In this document: piece after piece, positions 42,426-50,185 of the stretch
How the letters are laid out: each line of letters begins with the position of its first letter
Position numbering within the stretch: the first letter of the stretch is position 1
Assembly (NCBI RefSeq): GCF_002188465.1
Contig: NZ_NINW01000020.1
Span: 1 to 64,000, forward strand
DNA from: Pigmentiphaga sp. NML080357
GTDB lineage: Bacteria; Pseudomonadota; Gammaproteobacteria; Burkholderiales; Burkholderiaceae_B
Direction of reading: 5' to 3'
DNA length: 64,000 nucleotides
The notes under the pieces: generated by a model
Seen by the model: the letters and a program-made list of their open reading frames with translations, nothing else
What the model was told of the DNA's origin: nothing
Database searches by the model: none
Made by a program: the position numbers and the translations under genes

Positions 42426-44891
42426 TCAGGCTGACGCGGCCGCTGGGACACTGGCACGCGACGTCACGCGCTTGATCCCCGGCAGGCGCGTGCGCTTGAG
42501 CATCAGCGCATTGATCGCGACGATCGCGGAACTGCCCGACATGGACAATGCAGCGACCTCGGGCGACAAGGTGAACGGATACAGCACCCCGGCCGCCAGC
42601 GGGAAGGCGAGCACGTTGTAGGCCACGGCCCACCAGAGGTTCTGGTGCATCTTGCGCAGCGTCGCCCGGGACAGTTCGATGGCCCCGACCACGTCGTAGG
42701 GGTCACTCTTCATCAACACCACCTGGGCGCTTTCCATCGCAACGTCCGTCCCCGCGCCAATCGCAAAGCCCACGTCGGCCTGCGTCAGCGCCGGAGCGTC
42801 GTTGATGCCGTCGCCGACCATGCCGACCTTGTGACCCTGCTGCTGCAGTTCCTTGATCTTGGAGGCCTTCTGCCCGGGCAACACATCCGCAAGCACGATG
42901 TCGATGCCCAGTTCCTTGCCGATGCGCTCGGCGGTCGCCTGGTTGTCGCCGGTCAGCATCGCGACCTTCACGCCGCGTGCCTGCAGCTTGGCGATCGTCT
43001 CGCGCGAGGTCGGCCGCACGGCATCGGCGATCGCGATGAGGCCGATCAGCCGGCCACCGCGCGCGACGTGGACCACAGTGCGCCCCCCGCCTTGCAGCCG
43101 CGTTGCCTCGCTGGCAAGGGGAGCCAGATCCACCTGTTCCGACTGCATCAGCAGCCGGTTGCCCAGGAGCACCGTCTCGCCCCCGATAGTGGCCCGTGCG
43201 CCTTGCCCATCGATGTTGGTGAAGTTCTCGGTGACCTCCGTCGGCATGTCTCCCGCACGCTTGAGCACTGCGAGCGCGAGGGGGTGCTCGGAGAACTTCT
43301 CCACCGCGGCGGCCGTCGCCAGAAGCCGCGTCTCCTCGACACCGGGCGCGGCCACCATCTCGACGACATCGGGCTGCCCCAGTGTCAAGGTGCCGGTCTT
43401 GTCGAACACCACGACCGTCAACTTGGTGGCGTTCTCCAATGCGGCCGCATTCTTGAAGAGAATGCCGTTCATTGCGCCCAGCCCGGTCCCGACCATGATG
43501 GCCATCGGGGTGGCCAGCCCCAGCGCATCAGGGCATGCGATCACGAACACGGTGATGGTCAAGGTGAGTGCGAACAGTAATGTCTGTCCCATCACCCAGT
43601 ACCAGACGCTGAAGGTCAGCAGGCCAATCACGATCGCCGCCAGCACCAGCCACTGGGATGCGTGGTCGGCCAGCAGCTGGCCGGGGGCCTTCGAGTTCTG
43701 GGCCTCCTGGACCAGCTTGACAATCTGCGCCAAGGCCGTGTCCGCGCCGACCTTCGTGGCCTTGTAGCGAAAGCTCCCGCTCTTGTTGATGCTGGCGCCT
43801 ACGACGGTGCTGCCCACGCCCTTCTTGACCGGCATGGACTCGCCCGTCAGCATCGACTCGTCCACTTGTGACGCGCCCTCGACGATCTCGCCATCCACCG
43901 GGATCTTGTCGCCGGGCTTGATCACGACCAGTTCCCCGGCTGCAACCTCGGCGGTCGGTACCTTGGTCTCCACCCCGTTGCGCACGACCGTGGCCATGGG
44001 TGGGGCGAGATCCATCAACGCGCGAATCGCGTCGGATGCGCCCGCGCGGGCGCGCATCTCCAGCCAGTGCCCCAGCAGGATGAAGACCAGCAGCACCGAT
44101 GCCGCTTCATAGAACACCTCACCCTCGTAGAAGAAGGTCGCGCCGATGCTGAACAGGTAGCCGGTGCCCACCGACAGCACGACCAACGTGGCCATGTTGG
44201 CGACGCCGTTGCGCAGCGCGCGCCACGCCGCCACGTAGAAAGGCCAACCTGGATAGATGATCGCGGCACTTGCGAGGAAGAAAAGAAAGAGCTTGTCGTC
44301 CAGCCCGAACGGCGTCTGGAAGTCGCCGAACATCTTCCCCATCGGGGAATAGAAGAACACGGGAATGGCGAAGACCAGGGCCACGAAGAAGCGATTGCGC
44401 ATGTCCCGAGCCATGTCCTGCATCGAGCCCGACCCGTGGCCCATGTCGTGCATCATGTCGTCCATCGCAGGGTCGCCTGCGTGGGCCTGGTGCGCAGCAT
44501 GGGCGGCGGGCGTCGTGGCCGCAGCCTTCGCGCGTGCGGCCGTGGCGGGGGCATGCGCGTGGTGCCCCTCATGCCCCATCTCTTGCGCCTGACGTGCGGG
44601 TGCGCCGTGATGGCCGTGCACCGCATGGCTGGGGTCGGCAGAGACGCCAGCGGCGGGCGCGCACACGTGCTTGGGCGTCTGCTCGCCACGGCAGTGATAG
44701 CCGCATTCGGCGATGCGCTGGCGCAGATCCTCGACACTGAGTTGTCCCTCATCGAGATGGACCGTTGCGCTTCCCGCAACATAGTTGACATCTGCATGAT
44801 GGACGCCGGGAAGCTGCAGCAGCTTGCGGCGTACTCCCTCCGCGCTCAGGCTCGATACGAGCCCTCCGACTTCAACGTTGATCGACTTCAT
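42426..44891 (-). CDS. P1B-type metal ATPase with a CPD membrane motif
   Basis: An 821-residue P-type metal pump. It has the full catalytic set: [12 protein letters not shown] (actuator), [11 protein letters not shown] (phosphorylation), [12 protein letters not shown] (nucleotide site), [14 protein letters not shown], and [12 protein letters not shown]. The membrane metal site reads [12 protein letters not shown], i.e. CPD where Cu(I) pumps have CPC and CopB-type pumps CPH. The N-terminus (1-70) keeps an HMA-like fold but lacks the CxxC pair ([10 protein letters not shown]), followed by a His/Met-rich tail ([38 protein letters not shown]). Start [10 protein letters not shown] at 44891, with GGAAG upstream. 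The metal carried is uncertain. It lies between PPK2 and MFS. Confidence 0.9.
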   Translation of the reverse strand: MKSINVEVGGLVSSLSAEGVRRKLLQLPGVHHADVNYVAGSATVHLDEGQLSVEDLRQRIAECGYHCRGEQTPKHVCAPAAGVSADPSHAVHGHHGAPARQAQEMGHEGHHAHAPATAARAKAAATTPAAHAAHQAHAGDPAMDDMMHDMGHGSGSMQDMARDMRNRFFVALVFAIPVFFYSPMGKMFGDFQTPFGLDDKLFLFFLASAAIIYPGWPFYVAAWRALRNGVANMATLVVLSVGTGYLFSIGATFFYEGEVFYEAASVLLVFILLGHWLEMRARAGASDAIRALMDLAPPMATVVRNGVETKVPTAEVAAGELVVIKPGDKIPVDGEIVEGASQVDESMLTGESMPVKKGVGSTVVGASINKSGSFRYKATKVGADTALAQIVKLVQEAQNSKAPGQLLADHASQWLVLAAIVIGLLTFSVWYWVMGQTLLFALTLTITVFVIACPDALGLATPMAIMVGTGLGAMNGILFKNAAALENATKLTVVVFDKTGTLTLGQPDVVEMVAAPGVEETRLLATAAAVEKFSEHPLALAVLKRAGDMPTEVTENFTNIDGQGARATIGGETVLLGNRLLMQSEQVDLAPLASEATRLQGGGRTVVHVARGGRLIGLIAIADAVRPTSRETIAKLQARGVKVAMLTGDNQATAERIGKELGIDIVLADVLPGQKASKIKELQQQGHKVGMVGDGINDAPALTQADVGFAIGAGTDVAMESAQVVLMKSDPYDVVGAIELSRATLRKMHQNLWWAVAYNVLAFPLAAGVLYPFTLSPEVAALSMSGSSAIVAINALMLKRTRLPGIKRVTSRASVPAAASA

Positions 44892-44923
44892 GGCTGTTCT
44901 TCCTGTTCGCTGTGTTCGTGGTC

Positions 44924-45787
44924 TCAACGAGCGAGTCGGCCCGAGTCCAGGCAGTCCTGCGAGAACTCGAAGACGATCTCCCGGTCGGGAGCGATGACCT
45001 TGTGCTTCTTGCCGGCGTAATGCAGCCGGGAGAGGATGTCTCTGATCAGGTTGAGCCTCGCCAACCGTTTGTTGTCGGCGTGCACGACAGACCAGGGCGC
45101 CGCGGCCGTATGGGTGCGCATGAACATCTCGTCGCGCGCCCGTGTATAGCCGTCCCAGTGCTTCAGCGCGACGGCATCCACCGGGCTCGACTTCCACTGT
45201 TTGAGGGGATCACGGCGGCGTTCCCCGAGCCGGCGGCTCTGCTCCTTCTTGCCGATGTCGAGGTAATACTTCAGCAGCTTGATACCGGAGTTGACCAGCA
45301 TCTCCTCGAACTTGGGCACTGAGTTCATGAATTCCTCGTGCTCCTCGGCGGTACAGAAGCCCATCACCGGTTCCACGCCCGCACGGTTGTACCAACTGCG
45401 GTTGAACACCACGAGCTCTTCGCCAACTGGCAGGTGCGGGACGTAGCGCTGGAAGTACCAGCCCGTGCGATCCCGGTCGGAGGGCTTTCCTAGCGCGACG
45501 ACCCGTGTTTCCCGAGGACTCAGGTGTTCGACCAGCCGCTTGATGCTGCCGTCCTTGCCTGCGCCGTCCCTTCCCTCCAAGAGGATCAGGATACGGTCGT
45601 TGCATTTGATGAAATGCCGCTGCAGTTTCACCAGTTCGATCTGCAGCATGTGCAACTGTGCTTCGTAGTCCTCGCGGCCGATCGAGCGTGTCGCTGTCTC
45701 GTCGCGCGCTGAGCCGTGGGCAGTGCCGGTGCCGTCCACATCGGCCTTGTGCTTGGCGCCTTTGGCGCCCTTCTTGTTCTTTGCCAT
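44924..45787 (-). CDS. ppk2: Polyphosphate kinase 2 (PPK2)
   Basis: A 287-residue PPK2-family P-loop enzyme that transfers phosphate between polyphosphate and nucleotides, most often making ATP/GTP from polyphosphate and NDPs. Walker A is [15 protein letters not shown], Walker [19 protein letters not shown], and the lid module [32 protein letters not shown] basic N-terminal tail ([15 protein letters not shown]) is typical. The exact class (NDP or NMP kinase) is not decided by what I can see. It follows the methyltransferase gene, with a 52-codon small frame between, and precedes the CPD-type ATPase by 32 bases. It would supply ATP independently of respiration. Confidence 0.93.
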   Translation of the reverse strand: MAKNKKGAKGAKHKADVDGTGTAHGSARDETATRSIGREDYEAQLHMLQIELVKLQRHFIKCNDRILILLEGRDGAGKDGSIKRLVEHLSPRETRVVALGKPSDRDRTGWYFQRYVPHLPVGEELVVFNRSWYNRAGVEPVMGFCTAEEHEEFMNSVPKFEEMLVNSGIKLLKYYLDIGKKEQSRRLGERRRDPLKQWKSSPVDAVALKHWDGYTRARDEMFMRTHTAAAPWSVVHADNKRLARLNLIRDILSRLHYAGKKHKVIAPDREIVFEFSQDCLDSGRLAR

Positions 45788-45797
45788 GGGTTCTCCG

Positions 45798-45956
45798 TTA
45801 GGTCTGGTCGCAGGCGATCAGCATAGCGTGTGTCGACGCCCGGCGGGGCGCGGCGCTCATGTCCGCATCCGAGCGGGAGCCGCAGCCATCGCCTTGTCCG
45901 TAGGCTGCAGCCAGGTACGGTCGATTGATGCGCTGACGCCAGCGGGTCTTCTTCAT
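45798..45956 (-). CDS. Possible 52-residue small protein
   Basis: A frame of 52 codons starts one base after the methyltransferase stop (TGACATG), with GAGG upstream, and ends ten bases before the PPK2 start. The peptide is basic at first (MKKTRWRQRINRPYLAAAYG) and then Ser/Ala/Asp-rich. No family recognised. Coupled position is the only support; it may be chance. Confidence 0.35.
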   Translation of the reverse strand: MKKTRWRQRINRPYLAAAYGQGDGCGSRSDADMSAAPRRASTHAMLIACDQT

Positions 45957-45957
45957 G

Positions 45958-46608
45958 TCAGCCTCGCTGGCGCGTGTCCGAGAGGGAGGGAAGGAAGCGC
46001 GGCGTGCGCGCGGCATAGGCGTCGAACTCGGCGCCGAACTGCTTGCGCATGTCCTTCTCCTCGTTGACAGCCAGCCTCGAATACATCACGACGAGGAAGG
46101 GGAACATCAGCAGCGTCAACAGCGTCGGCCACTGCAGCAGAAAGCCGAAAAGGATCGCCACGAAGGCCACATACTGCGGGTGCCGAATCCTGGCGTATGG
46201 GCCGCTCACGGCAAGTTGGGCGTGCCGTTGCGCGTGGTAGAGCACCGTCCAGGCGCTCGACAGAAGCCAGAAGCCGCCCCCGATGAAGATGTAGCTCGCG
46301 ATATGAAGCGGGCTGAAGTGAGGGTCGCCGCTCTCGCCCAGCAGGGTCGACCAGAGATGGCCGCTGTTGTGCGACAGCAAGTCCAGACTGGGATACTTGG
46401 TCTGAAGCCAGCCGGACAGCACGTACAGCGTCAGCGGAAAGCCGTACATCTCGACGAACAAGGCAACAATGAACGCTGCGAATGTCCCGAAGGTTCTCCA
46501 GTCGCGCGAGGTCTGCGGTTTGAAGAAGCTGAAGGCGAACATGATGAAGACCGCCGAGTTCACGAGGACGAGCAGCCAAAGCCCATAAGCGGGCGCATCG
46601 TGGTTCAT
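45958..46608 (-). CDS. Isoprenylcysteine-methyltransferase-like membrane protein
   Basis: A 216-residue membrane protein with about five hydrophobic segments and the C-terminal signature of the ICMT/PEMT superfamily: SGPYARIRHPQYVAFV (cofactor/substrate loop) and VNEEKDMRKQFGAEFDAYAARTP with the Glu-Glu pair. Bacterial members probably methylate small isoprenoid or lipid-like substrates with SAM; functions are mostly unknown. Its ATG overlaps the preceding DUF2933 stop (46605-46608). It lies in the metal-related head of the leftward arm. Confidence 0.85.
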   Translation of the reverse strand: MNHDAPAYGLWLLVLVNSAVFIMFAFSFFKPQTSRDWRTFGTFAAFIVALFVEMYGFPLTLYVLSGWLQTKYPSLDLLSHNSGHLWSTLLGESGDPHFSPLHIASYIFIGGGFWLLSSAWTVLYHAQRHAQLAVSGPYARIRHPQYVAFVAILFGFLLQWPTLLTLLMFPFLVVMYSRLAVNEEKDMRKQFGAEFDAYAARTPRFLPSLSDTRQRG

Positions 46609-46844
46609 TTGCGCTCTCCCGGGTACGGTGGATTCGCCTTGCTACCGTCGCCTGGTACGGCATGGCGATGCATCAGCACATGAGCGATGACGCAAGTCGC
46701 CAGGAGGACCAGTGGCAGCGCGGCCAGGTAGTGCCCGCGGTGTTCCGTCAGCAGCATGTAGATGCTCACGGCCAGGAAGACCAGAAAGCCCAGGAACCAT
46801 CGCGAGCGCGAAAACCTTGGACCGGTGCGGTGAGAAGTTGTCAT
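46605..46844 (-). CDS. DUF2933-type small membrane protein (third paralogue)
   Basis: A 79-residue protein with the start at 46844, where GAGGA lies five bases upstream (a GTG at 46859 would add five residues). It has two hydrophobic segments (WFLGFLVFLAVSIYMLL; LAALPLVLLATCVIAHVLMH) and a short polar tail. It aligns with the DUF2933 proteins at 12345 and 19152 but replaces their ACPLMH core with ATCVIAHVLMH and lacks the long His-rich tail. It lies between a Met-rich secreted protein and the methyltransferase, coupled to the latter by ATGA. Confidence 0.72.
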   Translation of the reverse strand: MTTSHRTGPRFSRSRWFLGFLVFLAVSIYMLLTEHRGHYLAALPLVLLATCVIAHVLMHRHAVPGDGSKANPPYPGERK

Positions 46845-46855
46845 GGTCGTCCTCC

Positions 46856-47257
46856 TCACTTCGCCGGCTCAGGCATCCGGTCCATCATCATCTGCATCAT
46901 GGACTGGCACATGTCCATGCGCATTTCGAGCATTTGCTGCCGCTCAGCTGTCGGCGCCGACTCGGCTCCATCCTTCATTGCGCCCATCATCGCCATGCCA
47001 GCCCGCATGGCCTGCATGTGTTCGGCCATGAGCGCCTTGCGCTGCGCAGGCGTCTTCGCAGCCACCATCCGTTCGTGCATGGCCTGCATCGACTTCAGTT
47101 GCGCATCCATGCCCTCGGTGGTCGGCGCCCTTGGCGTCTCGGCCGCGGTCGGACTCGCACCTGCGGGGTGATGGGCCTGATGGTTGTCCTGCGCGAACGC
47201 AGACAAGGTGACCAGTGCGGCGCCAACGATGGCCGCGATCGAATGCGTGAATTTCAT
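46856..47257 (-). CDS. Exported Met/His-rich protein
   Basis: A 133-residue protein. The start at 47257 is preceded by AAAGGAG and opens a signal peptide (MKFTHSIAAIVGAALVTLSAFA). The mature part begins QDNHQAHHPAG and is rich in Met and His, with a helical segment of many methionines (MRAGMAMMGAMKDG; MLEMRMDMCQSMMQMMMDRM). Such proteins bind Cu(I)/Ag(I) or related soft metals in the periplasm. It stands behind a MerR-type promoter (47330-47360) that matches the operator near 18876, so it is likely induced by a metal through a MerR regulator. Confidence 0.75.
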   Translation of the reverse strand: MKFTHSIAAIVGAALVTLSAFAQDNHQAHHPAGASPTAAETPRAPTTEGMDAQLKSMQAMHERMVAAKTPAQRKALMAEHMQAMRAGMAMMGAMKDGAESAPTAERQQMLEMRMDMCQSMMQMMMDRMPEPAK

Positions 47258-47329
47258 TTCTCTCTCCTTTAGCCGCGGGTGCCTGCCATTGGGGCGAAAC
47301 CGATGTCGCCGCAAGCGGACAAAGCCCTA

Positions 47330-47360
47330 TGAAAACTCCGTAGTCGGGTACAGAGTCAAG
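47330..47360 (-). promoter_or_regulatory. MerR-type metal-responsive promoter
   Basis: On the minus strand TTGACT (47360-47355) is followed after 19-20 bases by TTTCAT/TTCATA. A 22-base dyad ACTCCGTA-N6-TACAGAGT (47336-47357, plus-strand sense) fills the spacer, which is the layout of MerR-family operators. It drives the Met/His-rich protein gene starting 73 bases downstream. The MerR protein at 47990 or 23119 is the likely regulator. Confidence 0.75.
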
Positions 47361-47411
47361 GCTTATGAGTTGTGCGCCGGGTGTGACCGACACGGCAACT
47401 CAAAGGAGGCG

Positions 47412-47846
47412 CTACAGCGCGAGACGCTCGAACAGCAGCCACGACGGCCGCTTGGGAGGTGGTCGCTGGTGACCCCTCGACGGGATGGCTCGCAGAGCCA
47501 ACGTCGGAGCCAGCAGCTGGTCTCCATAGGCGGGAGGCGCCAAACCGACGAGGTCGAACGCAAAGGTTGGTGCTTTCTGAATGGCGGACTGGTTGACGTC
47601 GCCGCAGAGCTTCAGGCACGGGGCCTTCGACGGGTCGTGGGAACCTTCTTCGTGCTCACCATGGAGGCCTTCATGATTTCCATGCCCGGACGATGGGACA
47701 TGCTCATACCCGACAGCATGCCGATGTTGCTGCGGAGACTCCAGAAGGCAGGCATTGGCCACCCCGGCCCCGAGCGCAAACAGCCATACCCCGAGCACCA
47801 TCCACGCGATGGCGCGAATCCTGCGGTGGTTGAGAAGTGTGCGCAT
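47412..47846 (-). CDS. Exported His-rich small protein, first gene behind the right FNR promoter
   Basis: A 144-residue protein with an N-terminal hydrophobic segment (IAWMVLGVWLFALGAGVANA, residues 13-32), then a His/Glu/Cys-rich middle (HGNHEGLHGEHEEGSHDP; APCLKLCGDVN) and a proline/arginine-rich end. The build resembles the 151-residue protein that heads the cus operon. No named family is recognised. It is the first gene downstream of the leftward FNR-type promoter; AGG precedes the ATG, and the leader from the predicted start site is only 24 bases. A MerR-type promoter follows it, so later genes can be expressed separately. Confidence 0.65.
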   Translation of the reverse strand: MRTLLNHRRIRAIAWMVLGVWLFALGAGVANACLLESPQQHRHAVGYEHVPSSGHGNHEGLHGEHEEGSHDPSKAPCLKLCGDVNQSAIQKAPTFAFDLVGLAPPAYGDQLLAPTLALRAIPSRGHQRPPPKRPSWLLFERLAL

Positions 47847-47876
47847 GTGCGGCCTATTGACCCATTGACACCTGTG

Positions 47877-47918
47877 ATTCTATTCCCAACTGAGCTGCGG
47901 GAAATTGATTTGGATCAA
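47877..47918 (-). promoter_or_regulatory. FNR/ANR class II promoter reading into the 47-29 kb arm
   Basis: TTGAT-TTGG-ATCAA (47905-47918) is a perfect FNR/ANR consensus. On the minus strand TAGAAT (47882-47877) is a near-ideal -10; with the start expected at 47870, the box is centred at -41.5. It mirrors the promoter at 18904-18945. Confidence 0.78.
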
Positions 47919-47989
47919 ATGGAGGCAAGGGTCAACTACGCGGTACTGCGTTATTCTGTGTTGCTCGTGAATAGACAGTGGATCGCTCG

Positions 47990-48412
47990 ATGAACGAAGG
48001 TTTGGGTGATTGGATGACGGTTGGCAGGCTGGCGAAGGTCGCTGGCGTCGGCGTGGAGACAATCCGCTACTACCAGGGACGCGGCCTGTTGCCGATCCCG
48101 AAGAACGCCGGCAGCTTCCGGCGCTACCCCGCTTCGATGATCCAGCGGATCGGCTTCATCAAGCGCGCTCAGAGCCTTGGGTTCTCGCTGGACGAGGTGA
48201 AGTCGCTCTTGGATCTGGAGGATGGGCGGAATCGCCGGGCTATTCAGACGGTGACACGGCGGCGCCTTGACCAGATCGATGAGAAGGTTGGCGACCTTCA
48301 GCGCATGCGAGGCGCTCTGAGAGACATGCTGGAGAGGTGCGAAGACACGGGAGAGGCGCTTCCTTGCCCTATCATTGCTGCGCTCATGGGGCCTTTGAAT
48401 ACGTCCGAATGA
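47990..48412 (+). CDS. MerR-family regulator resembling mercury MerR but lacking one Cys
   Basis: A 140-residue MerR protein (ATG at 47990; a GTG at 47978 would add four residues). The HTH is VGRLAKVAGVGVETIRYYQGRGLL, then SFRRYPASMIQRIGFIKRAQ. The effector end has CEDTGEALPCP, two Cys with eight residues between, as in the Cys117/Cys126 pair of Hg-type MerR. The third ligand, expected just before the long helix (LEDGRNRRAI here), is not Cys. The sensed metal is therefore doubtful. It is divergent from the leftward arm and shares its upstream region with the FNR box, so it may be co-controlled. The candidate operators are at 47336 and 18876. Confidence 0.85.
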   Translation: MNEGLGDWMTVGRLAKVAGVGVETIRYYQGRGLLPIPKNAGSFRRYPASMIQRIGFIKRAQSLGFSLDEVKSLLDLEDGRNRRAIQTVTRRRLDQIDEKVGDLQRMRGALRDMLERCEDTGEALPCPIIAALMGPLNTSE

Positions 48413-48646
48413 TTGCGCGCTGTGAGGAACAGACGAGACCCAAGGAAAGCGAACGAGGCCTGTCGCACTTCGTTGGTAATGGTCGTGCGGACTGTTCGCT
48501 GCACAAAAATGCCGAATGAATTTTCAGCAATCTCACGGCCGACTTAGACGACGTGAACTGCGGCGGTCGGCGTAGCGGATACATCGCCCTACGTCGACCC
48601 TGCCGGCGCGATCCACTCAGTCGACTGTCAATCTCACAAGTCCCGC
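48413..48646. other. Intergenic stretch after the MerR gene
   Basis: About 230 bases with no supported gene, no T-tract hairpin and no recognisable repeat. It separates the MerR gene from the soxR 3' fragment, which is convergent with it. Confidence 0.4.
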
Positions 48647-48952
48647 CTATTCTCGCTCAAGGATACGCGCACCGGGCCCCTGGCCCGCGAGTATGTCGCC
48701 CGGATTACGCAACGGGCACTCTTTGAGAGAGAGACAACCGCACCCGATACATCCCCCGAGTTCGTCCCGCAGCCGCATCAACTGCGTAATGCGGTCGTCA
48801 AGGTCTTCACGCCACCTAGACGCCACACGGCGCCAATGCGCAGCAATCAGATGAACGCCCGGCTGATACTGCCCGAGAGCGTCGAGCACTTCGTCCAGCG
48901 ATAGTCCGGCCCGCTGCGCGACTTTGACGATGGCCAGATACCTCAAGATATG
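48647..48952 (-). pseudogene. soxR: soxR, C-terminal half (minus strand)
   Basis: The frame matches the second half of SoxR, the [2Fe-2S] redox sensor of the MerR family. It starts at ILRYLAIVKVAQRAGLSLDE (the LRYVAIIKIAQ region of SoxR) and ends with the iron-sulfur loop CIGCGCLSLKECPLRNPGD, where all four Cys are intact. Upstream of 48952 the reading frame continues into unrelated low-complexity residues, and the DNA-binding half is missing. That missing half is found on the opposite strand at 50186-50371. Alone this fragment cannot bind DNA. Confidence 0.85.
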
Positions 48953-49127
48953 GGGCGCGGTGCTGGGGGCACTGATCATGGCGTGCGCCGGTGCGACGGT
49001 GCTACTCAACGGCGAGCCCGGCCGCGTGCTGGCGCCCTCGATCGTGCTGGCAATGTGTGTGCTCGCCGGCCTGCTGCACGATGGCGCCCGCACCGTTGGA
49101 TCCGTTCAGGAGGAAGCTCGACCATGA
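48930..49127 (+). CDS. Possible small membrane protein at the soxR breakpoint
   Basis: A 65-residue frame with two hydrophobic runs (IWGAVLGALIMACAGATVLL; VLAPSIVLAMCVLAGLL). Its first codons overlap the soxR fragment on the other strand, so the natural start may have been lost at the junction. A further 26-codon frame (49124-49204) overlaps both its end and the NmrA GTG start. Weak support. Confidence 0.3.
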   Translation: MARYLKIWGAVLGALIMACAGATVLLNGEPGRVLAPSIVLAMCVLAGLLHDGARTVGSVQEEARP

Positions 49128-49200
49128 ACGAGCGCAGCCCGCGCATCGCGGCAATCGCATTTCTGCGCAGCCGGCACACTCCGCCAGGGGGAGCCATCCG

Positions 49201-50112
49201 GTGACCCGGTTGCTTTCTCCGTGCCTGCTGGTTGCCGGTGCCCATGATCCGCTCGGCCGGCGCGTCGTCGAACTGCTGCTGCGCCGCGATGAAACGGAGG
49301 TCATCGCCACCAGCCGCCAACCAGTGCACCTTGTGGATCTGGCTGCCCGTGGGGCGCGTATTCGCGGCGCGGATCCCGACGATGCAGCGTCCCTGGATGC
49401 CGCCTTCACCGGCGCACACCGCCTGCTGCTCCTGCCGGGCGCTGCCGACGGCTCGTGGTCGCGGCGTCGCCAACTGCAGGCCATGATCGATGCCGCAGCG
49501 CGCGTCGGCGTCCGCACCGTGGTGTACGCGGCCCAGATCGAAGTGTTCGACCCCTCGCTGATGACTGTAGCGCGGGAATGCGAGACGGTGGCACAGGCAT
49601 GCGAGGCTCGCAACCTAGCCTTGTCAGTCTTGCGGGTGAGTTGGCCTATGGAGCGATTGTTTCCGCGGATCATCCTGGCGCTTCGGTGCGGGAAATGGTT
49701 TAGCTCAGCGCCGCAAGGCAGACTGCCTTACGTGGCGGGCGAGGACGTGGCGCGCACCGCTGCGGCGGTACTGCGGGCGGCCCCTGTTCCGCCCGGAGAG
49801 CTGGCGATCACCGGCCCGCAGGCTCTCACCGCCGAGGCGCTGGTGAACAGCATCAATATCATCTTCGGAGCCAGCATCGACCTGGTGCCCGTCAGTGAGG
49901 AAGCCCTGGCGCTGCATCTGCAGGTCTCGGGCTTTCCGAAATCCACGGTGCGAGAGGCGCTGATCATCGAAGAGGTGTCCAAACGCGGGCTGGCGCCGTT
50001 CTCCGACGGTGTCATCGAGCAGATGACCGGTCAGCCGCCGCGCAGCATCGAGGCGGTGCTGGTCGAACACCGCCTCGATTTGCTGTTGTCCACCAGCACC
50101 CCCCGGCTTTGA
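49201..50112 (+). CDS. NmrA-like NAD(P)-binding protein
   Basis: A 303-residue atypical SDR of the NmrA/NAD(P)H-binding group. GTG start with GGGGGAG seven bases upstream. It has a Rossmann loop near the N-terminus (LVAGAHDPLGRRVVELLL, a degenerate GxxGxxG), TSRQP after the second strand, ARGARIRGADPDDAASLDAAF, and VRTVVYAAQIEVFDP. NmrA-type proteins act as redox sensors or quinone/NADPH reductases. Its position between the two soxR halves suggests that it was a soxR-linked gene before rearrangement; oxidoreductases of this type are among SoxR targets in other bacteria. Confidence 0.8.
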   Translation: MTRLLSPCLLVAGAHDPLGRRVVELLLRRDETEVIATSRQPVHLVDLAARGARIRGADPDDAASLDAAFTGAHRLLLLPGAADGSWSRRRQLQAMIDAAARVGVRTVVYAAQIEVFDPSLMTVARECETVAQACEARNLALSVLRVSWPMERLFPRIILALRCGKWFSSAPQGRLPYVAGEDVARTAAAVLRAAPVPPGELAITGPQALTAEALVNSINIIFGASIDLVPVSEEALALHLQVSGFPKSTVREALIIEEVSKRGLAPFSDGVIEQMTGQPPRSIEAVLVEHRLDLLLSTSTPRL

Positions 50113-50115
50113 GAC

Positions 50116-50134
50116 GAGTCGACTTCTTCGACTC
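50116..50134. repeat. Perfect inverted repeat after the NmrA-like gene
   Basis: GAGTCGA and TCGACTC arms (7 bp) flank a five-base spacer, three bases past the NmrA stop. There is no T tract, so terminator function is doubtful; it could be an operator for the soxR 5' fragment that follows. Confidence 0.45.
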
Positions 50135-50185
50135 TAGAGGCTGCAGGCGTGCTTGCTGCAGTACATGATCCACGCCGAGACGATG

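Noticed and set aside
50116-50134. Terminator after the NmrA-like gene
   Set aside because: The stem is perfect, but there is no T tract on either strand, so I list it only as an inverted repeat.
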